Source: Candidatus Bipolaricaulota bacterium (GTDB taxonomy: Bacteria > Bipolaricaulota > Bipolaricaulia > M55B111). Taken from it: a stretch of 12,247 bases of DNA. The stretch covers positions 1-12,247 of the forward strand of contig JAGXLP010000025.1 in NCBI GenBank assembly GCA_018334615.1, in the 5' to 3' direction. The notes under the pieces were generated by a model. The model was not told where the DNA came from and made no database searches. It saw only the letters and a program-made list of their open reading frames with translations. Below are positions 6,458 through 12,247 of the stretch, piece after piece (within the stretch, counting starts at the first letter, position 1; each line of letters opens with the position of its first letter). Made by a program: the position numbers and the translations under genes.

Positions 6458-7801
6458 TTAATTCAAGTTGAGTTTGTTCATAGCCGCCGGGAGGTCGTGT
6501 ACGGGGTGAAGGTCAAGTTTGGGATTCATTTGCTCGATACCGGCGTTATCCTCTGGTACAAGGGCCTTTGTGTAACCCAATTTCTCCGCTTCATTAACCC
6601 GTGATCCCAGGCTTTTTACCGGCCTTACTTCACCACTTAACCCAACCTCTCCAATTATCACAGTTCTCCGGGGGATTTGAACTTCATTTGCGCTGGAGAG
6701 AATTGCTGTCACAATTCCAAGGTCGGCAGCGGTTTCTCCAATCTTGAATCCCCCTACCACGTTAAGATAAATATCAAATTCTTGTAGGTTCAGCCCAAGT
6801 TGCTTCTGGATAACTGCAAGCAGCAAGGACGTTCGATTATAATCTAGTCCGGTTGTCCTCCTTTGAGGGCTCCCCCCAAAGTTTGACGGTGTAACAAGAG
6901 CTTGAATCTCTGCCAGGATTGGCCGGGAACCTTCAACTGTGCATACCGTCGTAGTGCCTTTTTGGTCAGTACCGCCGTTCTTTTTGGCAAAAAATTGGGA
7001 CGGATTCAGAATTTCCTCTAGACCATTTTCCGTCATCTTGAACAAGCCCAGAAGTCTGGTAGAACCGAATCGGTTCTTATCCGGTCTTAAAAGTCTTACG
7101 TTACTATCTCTTTTGCCTTCAAAGTATATAGTTGTATCAACCAGGTGTTCTATTGTCTTTGGACCCGAGAAATCTCCGGACTTTGTAATATGACCAATTA
7201 GGATGACTGCTGTATCTTTCTTTTTTCCTAATTTTGTGAACTCCCGACCCAGTTCACGGACCTGCTTAGTACTTCCGACGGAAGTGGAGCTATCCGGACC
7301 CTGGAGAGATTGTATAGAGTCCACGATGACACAAACAGGGTCCATTTCTTTAAGGTGATGGAGGGCTTTTTTCAAATTTCCGCCGCTAAAAATAAACAGA
7401 TCGTCCGAGGATAAGTTAAGTCGCTCTGCCCTCATTTTGAGCTGCTTGGATGATTCCTCGCCCGAAATGTAGAGTACTTTTCCCTCACGGGATATGTTAG
7501 TGGCCGCCTGAAGTAGCAGAGTGGACTTCCCGATACCCGGTGCCCCACCCAGGAGAATAACGGAGCCGGGTATTAAACCGCCTCCCAGAACTCGGTCAAG
7601 TTCTCCGATACTTGTTGGTATCCTTTCTTTAGGATCAAAAGAAATTTTCGAGAGAGGAGTTGGTGATTTATCAGGATCCTTGTTGCCTTTTGGGTCATTT
7701 AATGATTCGTTATCCTTAAACGCGTCCCATTCTCCACATTTAGGGCACCTGCCAAGCCATTCAATGGAAGTGTATCCACAATTGTTGCACTTATAAGCCA
7801 T
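6458..7801 (-). CDS. radA: DNA repair protein RadA (bacterial Sms type)
   Basis: RadA is a RecA-like hexameric helicase that extends recombination intermediates during repair. The domains are in the expected order: a zinc finger with C5, C8, C19 and C22; a RecA-like ATPase with Walker A GGAPGIGKST (85-94), Walker B ending at D161 (CVIVDSIQS) and the RadA-specific KNRFG motif (242-246); and a C-terminal Lon-like domain with YLNVVGGFKIGETAADLG. The 447-residue length is normal. The ATG at 7801 lies 6 bases after the clpC stop, and GGAG in the clpC tail serves as a rather distant ribosome binding site. disA follows after 9 bases, so the three are probably one transcript. Confidence 0.98.
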   Translation of the reverse strand: MAYKCNNCGYTSIEWLGRCPKCGEWDAFKDNESLNDPKGNKDPDKSPTPLSKISFDPKERIPTSIGELDRVLGGGLIPGSVILLGGAPGIGKSTLLLQAATNISREGKVLYISGEESSKQLKMRAERLNLSSDDLFIFSGGNLKKALHHLKEMDPVCVIVDSIQSLQGPDSSTSVGSTKQVRELGREFTKLGKKKDTAVILIGHITKSGDFSGPKTIEHLVDTTIYFEGKRDSNVRLLRPDKNRFGSTRLLGLFKMTENGLEEILNPSQFFAKKNGGTDQKGTTTVCTVEGSRPILAEIQALVTPSNFGGSPQRRTTGLDYNRTSLLLAVIQKQLGLNLQEFDIYLNVVGGFKIGETAADLGIVTAILSSANEVQIPRRTVIIGEVGLSGEVRPVKSLGSRVNEAEKLGYTKALVPEDNAGIEQMNPKLDLHPVHDLPAAMNKLNLN

Positions 7802-7807
7802 TTAGTA

Positions 7808-10291
7808 TCAATCTCCAACACCAATTGCGCTCTTCCTGTTGACCCCCTCTAGTTTGATATCTCCCTCTTTAGAGTCTACATAAATTATTTCCTTGTCGTC
7901 GAATTCATCCTGCAATAAGTGATCCGAAACTTCGTTTTCTATGAGGCGTTCAATAGTTCTTCTCATAGGTCTTGCCCCGTATTTTGGATCGTAACCTTTT
8001 TCCACTAGTAGTTCCTTTGCAGAGTTCGATAACTCCAACTTTAAACCGTGCTTTTCGATTAGCCTCTTGTCAAGCCTATCCAGCATGAGGTCTGCGATCT
8101 TAAATACTTCATCCTCGGTCAACTGGTGGAAAACAACCAGGTCGTCCAACCTGTTGAGAAACTCGGGCCTGAATTCGTCTTTGACCTTTTCCATAACCAT
8201 GTTTTTCATCTCTGTGTAGGATTCTTTCGAATCGACTCTCTTAGACCCGAATCCGAGTTGGGTTTTATCGGTGATGAGCTTTCCCCCGAGGTTTGAGGTC
8301 ATGATCATGACGCTGTTCCGAAAATTGACCTGACGACCCTGGGAGTCGGTGAGTACGCCGTCTTCCATAACCTGTAGCAGAATGTTAAAGACGTCGCTAT
8401 GAGCCTTTTCGATTTCATCAAACAGTATGACCGAATGAGGTCGATGTCTTACTGCTTCAGTTAACTTTCCGGCTTCCTCGTATCCCACGTATCCCGGAGG
8501 GGCTCCCGTGAGTCGTGATACATTGAATTTTTCCATATATTCCGACATATCTACCCGAATTAATGCTTCTTCGTCGCCAAAGAGAAAGTCAGCTAGTGTT
8601 TTGCTTAATTCGGTTTTTCCCACACCCGTCGGGCCAAGGAACATGAATGACCCAATAGGACGATTCGGGTCCTTTACACCAGCATAGGCCCGCCTCAGGG
8701 ATTGAGATATGGCGTTTACGGCTTCATCCTGTCCAATTAGCCGCTTATGAATTTCCTGTTCCATATCGACCATTCTTTTTCTTTCTTCCTTCTGAAGTCG
8801 CCCTACGGGAACTCCGGTCCAGGAAGAAACCATTTCCGCTATGTCCTTCCCCTCGACGAGTCCATCACCATTTCCCGAATTGTCTTCCTCTTTATCGTAT
8901 TCTTCCAGTCCCTCGGTTAATTCCAGTCTCTTATCCCTTAATTCCGCCGCTTTTTCGTAGTCTCCTTCGTCCGTGGCTTCTTCCTCTCTTTGCTTTATTG
9001 TGAGTCTTTCTCTTGAAATTTCCCGTAATTCCGGAGGTAGATTGAAATTTTCGAGCCGGACTTTGGCGGAAGTTTCGTCTATCAGGTCAATCGCCTTGTC
9101 GGGCAAAAATTGGCCCGTTATGTAGCGGTCACTCAATCTTGCTGCCTGCTCAATTGCTTCATCGGTTATCTTAACGTTATGATGGCTTTCGTATCTGTCT
9201 CGTATCCCCTCAAGAATCTCAATCGTATGTTCTATCGTTGGCTCCTCTATCGTGATCGTCTTAAACCGTCGTTTAAGTGCGGGATCCTTTTCCACGGATT
9301 TCCGGTAATCGTCGATAGTCGCAGTGCCTATGCTCTGAATCGCTCCTGAAGCCAGGGGGGGTTTTAGGATTGATGATGCATCAATTGCTCCCTCGGCACC
9401 ACCCGCGCCGACAACTGTGCTAAGCTCATCGATGAATAAAATTACTTCGGATTGATTGGTGACTTCGTTAATGAGTGCTTTCAACCGCTGTTCGAATTCT
9501 CCTCGATACTTCGTTCCCGCTACCATGGCTGCCATGTCAACTTCGTAAATTTTCCTGTTCGACAATATTTGAGGTACCTCTTGGTTCGCGATCTTTTGAG
9601 CTAACCCTTCCACTATTGCAGTTTTCCCCACTCCAGCTTCACCGATAAGTACGGGGTTGTTCTTTTTTCTCCTGGTTAACGTTTGTATTACTCTATTTAT
9701 TTCTTCGCCTCGTCCTATTACGGGGTCCAGGTTGTTCTTATTGGCTTCTTCAATTAGATTTCTCCCGAATTCCTCCAGTATACCTTCTTCCTTGCTGCTT
9801 TTTTCGGTTGATTGAAGTTTGAGCTCCATGCCTTGTTGGGAATCCCCTTTTCTTACCATTGAGAAATAAGAACGCGCTTTCCTCGAGGTTACTCCGAACT
9901 GCTTTATGACCGAAGATGCCGTTCCGTTGCCTTCCTCTAGAATACTTATAAGGAGGTGAGCCGGTTCTATTTTGTTTTCACCCTGGCTGGATCTGGCTTC
10001 GTCGTATCCCATCTTCATTATCTTTTTTAGCTTGGAGGTAGGTTCTAATTCATCCTGAAGCGGGAGGGATAACTCTTCCTCGTCATTCCTTTTTACTACT
10101 CGAAGTACGTGATGATAGGATAGTCCGTTATCCTTTAAGAATTTATAAACTCTTGTATTCTTTGCTCTTAGCAGGGCTAATAATAGGTGTTCCGGCGAGA
10201 CCGCTTTATCATTTAACTTTTCTGCTTCGTCATATGCCGTAGCCATTATCTCCATCGATTTTTTGGAAAACTTCTTATACATGTTACTCAC
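7808..10291 (-). CDS. clpC: ATP-dependent Clp protease ATP-binding subunit ClpC
   Basis: ClpC is a two-ring AAA+ unfoldase that feeds proteins to ClpP. From the chosen start (827 residues) it has a double Clp N-domain (about 1-145), AAA1 with Walker A GEAGVGKT (217-224) and Walker B DE (288-289), a UVR-like coiled middle segment (about 432-463), and AAA2 with GPTGVGKT (553-560), pore loop GYVGYEEAG, and the ClpP-docking LGF loop (679-681). AAA1 departs from consensus in places: DELST for DELHT, LASG for LARG, and IGTAT for IGATT. The GTG at 10291 is preferred because AGGGGGTGA lies 5 bases before it; the GTG at 10300 is inside that site. ATG at 10282 is also possible. No ctsR, mcsA or mcsB precedes it, unlike many relatives. 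radA follows after 6 bases. Confidence 0.97.
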   Translation of the reverse strand: MSNMYKKFSKKSMEIMATAYDEAEKLNDKAVSPEHLLLALLRAKNTRVYKFLKDNGLSYHHVLRVVKRNDEEELSLPLQDELEPTSKLKKIMKMGYDEARSSQGENKIEPAHLLISILEEGNGTASSVIKQFGVTSRKARSYFSMVRKGDSQQGMELKLQSTEKSSKEEGILEEFGRNLIEEANKNNLDPVIGRGEEINRVIQTLTRRKKNNPVLIGEAGVGKTAIVEGLAQKIANQEVPQILSNRKIYEVDMAAMVAGTKYRGEFEQRLKALINEVTNQSEVILFIDELSTVVGAGGAEGAIDASSILKPPLASGAIQSIGTATIDDYRKSVEKDPALKRRFKTITIEEPTIEHTIEILEGIRDRYESHHNVKITDEAIEQAARLSDRYITGQFLPDKAIDLIDETSAKVRLENFNLPPELREISRERLTIKQREEEATDEGDYEKAAELRDKRLELTEGLEEYDKEEDNSGNGDGLVEGKDIAEMVSSWTGVPVGRLQKEERKRMVDMEQEIHKRLIGQDEAVNAISQSLRRAYAGVKDPNRPIGSFMFLGPTGVGKTELSKTLADFLFGDEEALIRVDMSEYMEKFNVSRLTGAPPGYVGYEEAGKLTEAVRHRPHSVILFDEIEKAHSDVFNILLQVMEDGVLTDSQGRQVNFRNSVMIMTSNLGGKLITDKTQLGFGSKRVDSKESYTEMKNMVMEKVKDEFRPEFLNRLDDLVVFHQLTEDEVFKIADLMLDRLDKRLIEKHGLKLELSNSAKELLVEKGYDPKYGARPMRRTIERLIENEVSDHLLQDEFDDKEIIYVDSKEGDIKLEGVNRKSAIGVGD

Positions 10292-10296
10292 CAGGC

Positions 10297-10305
10297 TCAC
10301 CCCCT
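10297..10305 (-). promoter_or_regulatory. Ribosome binding site that decides the clpC start
   Basis: AGGGGGTGA on the minus strand lies 5 bases before GTG at 10291. The longer frame begins with the GTG inside this site (10300), which is therefore unlikely to be the start. Confidence 0.65.
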
Positions 10306-10326
10306 AAAGGATTCCTTGGCTGCGAA

Positions 10327-10356
10327 ATTATAAAGAATATTAATTATCGATTTCAA
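10327..10356 (-). promoter_or_regulatory. Candidate housekeeping promoter of the clpC-radA-disA-pnp operon
   Basis: On the minus strand TTGAAA (10351-10356) and a perfect TATAAT (10327-10332) are separated by 18 bases. Transcription would begin near 10320, only about 30 bases before the clpC start. No tandem GTCAAA heptads of a CtsR operator and no CIRCE element are visible around it. Confidence 0.7.
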
Positions 10357-10379
10357 AAGGCCTCCCGTTGATTTTACGA

Positions 10380-10405
10380 AGAGACCGTCAATAAGGACTG
10401 TCTCT
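10380..10405 (-). terminator. Hairpin after rplY, possible weak terminator
   Basis: Six to eight bases past the rplY stop, AGAGAC and GTCTCT pair, continued after one mismatch by GTC/GAC, around a CTTATT loop. The following bases (TCGTAAAATC) are not T-rich, so it would be an inefficient intrinsic terminator. It lies just upstream of the clpC promoter, which suits a boundary between the two transcripts. Confidence 0.4.
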
Positions 10406-10411
10406 CGGGAA

Positions 10412-11146
10412 CTATTCACTGTCTTTATTTTCCTCTTCACCTTCGGCCAATTCCTCTTCTTCTCCCTCGGCAAGTTCTTCCTCTTCACCTTCGGCCAATT
10501 CCTCTTCTTCTCCCTCGGCAAGTTCTTCCTCTTCACCTTCGGCCAATTCCTCTTCTTCTCCCAGCAACTCCTCGCCTATCGTCGGCTCGGTTAAGTCGAT
10601 CTCGATTTCTTTTCTTGGAGCGAGTATTGAAAGGACAGTTCTATCCTTGGGCGTCAAAATTTCTAAGTCCCCAAGGTCCAGGTCCGAGACGTGGATTGAA
10701 TCCCCTATTTCTAGTTCCTCGACGTCAAGTCTGAGTATCTCCGGGATGTCCGTTGCCTTGCCATGAACGGTGATGGTTTCCATTAATTGATCCATGATAC
10801 CGCCAGAGCTAACTCCTTCCGGGGTTCCAACCGTGACTACGGGTATCTCCATTTCCACAGGATAGTCATCCGGAACTTCGTAGAAGTCGAGATGAACCGG
10901 ATCGTCTGTTAGATGGTCGTATTGGATATTCCTGATGAAAACTTTATGGGTTTCATCGTCTATGACCAGTTTAAGCCTCGTACTTCTGGTTATCTCTTTC
11001 ATCAGGTCCTTCATCTCTTTCTCGTCTACCTTAACACTCGTGGACTCTCTCTTGGGTCCATACAGAACTCCAGGTAACTTACCTTTACGTCGTAAAGAAT
11101 TTGGATTTTCCCCTGATTCTCTTTTACTTACTTCCACTGCTTCCAT
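10412..11146 (-). CDS. rplY: Large-subunit ribosomal protein L25/TL5 (general stress protein Ctc) with acidic repeat tail
   Basis: The protein binds 5S rRNA in the 50S subunit; Ctc of Bacillus is the related stress-inducible form. Residues 1-93 form the L25 RNA-binding domain (R19-R20-KGKLPGVLYG, HKVFIRNIQYDHLTDDPVHLDFYEV). Residues about 95-185 form the TL5-type C-terminal domain (VTVGTPEGVSSGG, VHGKATDIPE, DLGDLEIL). Then comes a tail of five EEEELAEG octapeptides (197-236), ending EEENKDSE. The tail makes the protein (244 residues) longer and more acidic than usual. The ATG at 11146 is chosen because AAAGGTGAT lies at normal spacing before it; an upstream in-frame GTG (11155) falls inside that site. 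It follows prs by 61 bases with no terminator visible, so prs-rplY probably share a transcript. The gene is also called ctc. Confidence 0.95.
   Translation of the reverse strand: MEAVEVSKRESGENPNSLRRKGKLPGVLYGPKRESTSVKVDEKEMKDLMKEITRSTRLKLVIDDETHKVFIRNIQYDHLTDDPVHLDFYEVPDDYPVEMEIPVVTVGTPEGVSSGGIMDQLMETITVHGKATDIPEILRLDVEELEIGDSIHVSDLDLGDLEILTPKDRTVLSILAPRKEIEIDLTEPTIGEELLGEEEELAEGEEEELAEGEEEELAEGEEEELAEGEEEELAEGEEENKDSE
10439..10563 (-). repeat. 48-bp perfect tandem repeat inside rplY, built from two diverged 24-bp halves
   Basis: Units at 10441-10488 and 10489-10536 are identical over all 48 bases, and a third partial copy (10537 to about 10562) matches for 26 bases. Ten bases before 10441 also match the unit end. 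Each unit encodes two EEEELAEG octapeptides whose two 24-base halves use different synonymous codons, such as TTG GCC GAA versus CTT GCC GAG. Copy changes of 48 bases keep the reading frame. Confidence 0.95.
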
Positions 11147-11150
11147 TAAT

Positions 11151-11159
11151 ATCACCTTT
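11151..11159 (-). promoter_or_regulatory. Ribosome binding site that decides the rplY start
   Basis: AAAGGTGAT on the minus strand ends 4 bases before ATG at 11146 (8 bases from its GG). The GTG at 11155, which would add three residues, is part of this site. Confidence 0.7.
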
Positions 11160-11207
11160 CTATTTTGTTCTTATTCCAGAGTTATTCTTCTACTTGACTC
11201 AATTATA

Positions 11208-12155
11208 TTAGGAATGGGGGAACAAAGTCGATACCGATTTTTCCTTATAAATTCTCTTAATGGTGGTGGCAAACAATTCACCTATAGATATATGGTTTAC
11301 GAATTTAGCTTCCTTTGCTTCTCGATTATCTATTGTGTTGGTTACTGTTATAGAATTTATCGCTGAAGCTTCTATCGATTCCAGAGCGTCTTCCGCAAAA
11401 ATTCCATGGGTACAAACGGCCTCAACATGTAGACACCCCCGGTCTTTTAACACTTCCGCCACTTCTGTTAAAGTTCCCCCCGTGCTGATAATATCGTCCA
11501 CTATCAAACATCTCTTACCTTTTACATCCCCAATTAGGTTAAGCACTTGAACGCCGCCATCTTCGTTATCTCGTTTTTTCTCCACGATGGCAAGGGGCAT
11601 ATTTAGTTTTTGGGAGACTTTTCTGGCTCTTTTGGCTCCTCCCACGTCCGGGCTTACAACCACACCTTCATCAGCGGAGATTCTACTTTTTATACTTTTA
11701 GCCAGAAATGGATCTCCTCGCAGGTTATCCACGGGTATGTCGAAGAAGCCCTGAATTTGCCCCGCATGGAGGTCTACAGTGAGTATTCGATCGGCCCCGG
11801 CAGTAGAGATAATGTTTGCGACCAGCTTTGCACTAATTGGCACCCTCCCCGTTTGTTTTCTATCCTGTCGAGCATAGCCATAGTAAGGAATAACGGCCGC
11901 GATTTGTTTAGCAGAGGCTCTCTTTAACGCATCGATTATCAATAATAACTCCATGAGATTATCATTTACCGGTCGTGAAATCGACTGAACTACAAATACA
12001 GAAGCACCCCTGACGGTTTCTTTTATGTGTACGTAAATTTCCCCATCCGGAAACCTATCCACCGTGGCTTCCGTAAGTTCTTTCCCTAAATTTGAAACAA
12101 TTTCCTCGGCCAGGGGGGGATTTGAATTGCCCGCGACTACTTTTAAATCCTCCAA
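11208..12155 (-). CDS. prs: Ribose-phosphate pyrophosphokinase (PRPP synthase)
   Basis: The enzyme transfers pyrophosphate from ATP to ribose 5-phosphate, making PRPP for purine, pyrimidine, NAD, His and Trp synthesis. The 315-residue length and motifs fit the class I bacterial enzyme: FPDGEIYVHI (35-44), the PYYGYARQDRKQ flexible ATP loop (90-101), VDLHAGQIQGFFDIPVDN (127-144), SPDVGGAKRA (168-177) and the PRPP-binding LIVDDIISTGGTL (217-229). The start is TTG at 12155, preceded by GAGGGG six bases upstream; a nearby ATG at 12169 is in another frame. rplY follows after 61 bases. PRPP made here is the co-substrate of the nicotinate phosphoribosyltransferase at the other end of the window, though that gene is too far away to be in the same operon. 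Confidence 0.98.
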   Translation of the reverse strand: MEDLKVVAGNSNPPLAEEIVSNLGKELTEATVDRFPDGEIYVHIKETVRGASVFVVQSISRPVNDNLMELLLIIDALKRASAKQIAAVIPYYGYARQDRKQTGRVPISAKLVANIISTAGADRILTVDLHAGQIQGFFDIPVDNLRGDPFLAKSIKSRISADEGVVVSPDVGGAKRARKVSQKLNMPLAIVEKKRDNEDGGVQVLNLIGDVKGKRCLIVDDIISTGGTLTEVAEVLKDRGCLHVEAVCTHGIFAEDALESIEASAINSITVTNTIDNREAKEAKFVNHISIGELFATTIKRIYKEKSVSTLFPHS

Positions 12156-12161
12156 TTTGAT

Positions 12162-12167
12162 CCCCTC
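12162..12167 (-). promoter_or_regulatory. Ribosome binding site that fixes the TTG start of prs
   Basis: GAGGGG on the minus strand lies 6 bases before the TTG at 12155. The protein from that codon (MEDLKVVAGN) aligns with the usual PRPP synthase N-terminus. Confidence 0.65.
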
Positions 12168-12247
12168 ATTGTATTAAAATACATTTTTTACCGCGCTGAT
12201 GAAAATTACGTGGAATTAACTATTTGGTTCGGTCCTAGATGGCGGAA

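Noticed and set aside
9110..9349. Plus-strand open frames opposite clpC, radA, disA and prs
   Set aside because: They are antisense shadows of strongly recognisable proteins and lack ribosome binding sites or known motifs.
10297..10536. 79-codon frame over the rplY tail with lysine-rich repeats
   Set aside because: It is an out-of-frame reading of the rplY repeat tract; the EEEELAEG frame belongs to a recognisable L25 protein.
10439..10563. CRISPR-like array
   Set aside because: The repeats are directly adjacent without unique spacers and lie in frame within rplY, so this is a coding tandem repeat.
12170..12240. Promoter for prs
   Set aside because: The only -10-like hexamers (TACAAT, TATTTT) lie too close to the ribosome binding site or have no good -35 partner.
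12169..12247. Possible end of an upstream minus-strand gene (frame ending in a TAA at 12206-12208)
   Set aside because: Only about 13 codons are visible and they match nothing I recognise. glmU is a common neighbour of prs, but the sequence does not support a call.

Overview
The window looks like an ordinary housekeeping stretch from a low-to-mid G+C member of the Bacillota, Clostridia-like or possibly halophilic Halanaerobiales-like. The clues are the clpC-radA-disA series, the Ctc-type (L25/TL5) ribosomal protein next to prs, strong AGGAGGT-type ribosome binding sites, frequent TTG and GTG starts, and acidic proteins. G+C is about 45% by eye. The lineage is an inference; no rRNA or other marker gene settles it. 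I see no mobile element, CRISPR array, tRNA or rRNA gene.

Layout from left to right. At 1-459 (minus) is the N-terminal part of a secreted SurA/PrsA-like foldase, cut by the window edge. At 594-1823 (minus) is a Thermoplasma-type nicotinate phosphoribosyltransferase with a C-terminal four-cysteine zinc knuckle. A 259-base divergent region (1824-2082) holds a strong hairpin and a plausible promoter for the rightward operon. That operon (2083-4567, plus) is a DUF502 membrane protein, accD and accA, the last two forming the acetyl-CoA carboxylase carboxyltransferase. It collides almost directly (4-base gap) with a leftward operon: clpC -> radA -> disA -> purine nucleoside phosphorylase (10291 down to 4572), with gaps of only a few bases or an ATGA overlap. 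Upstream of clpC, and probably transcribed as a separate unit, are prs (PRPP synthase) and ctc/rplY (12155 down to 10412). The last 92 bases hold no gene I can identify.

The genes share a nucleotide theme. Prs makes PRPP, which the nicotinate phosphoribosyltransferase consumes. PNP recycles purine nucleosides. DisA makes cyclic di-AMP from ATP and monitors DNA, next to the recombination protein RadA and the protein-quality-control unfoldase ClpC. AccDA provides malonyl-CoA for membrane lipids.

I find no convincing undescribed system. The points most worth checking are: (1) the nicotinate phosphoribosyltransferase has a perfect ribosome binding site placed before an ATC codon exactly where homologues begin; (2) a perfect 48-bp tandem repeat encodes an acidic octapeptide tail on L25; (3) clpC lacks ctsR-mcsA-mcsB and any visible CtsR box, and its first AAA domain has several off-consensus residues; (4) DisA has RHK instead of the usual RHR motif; (5) the normally continuous prs-ctc-pth-mfd-foldase neighbourhood appears to be broken up here.
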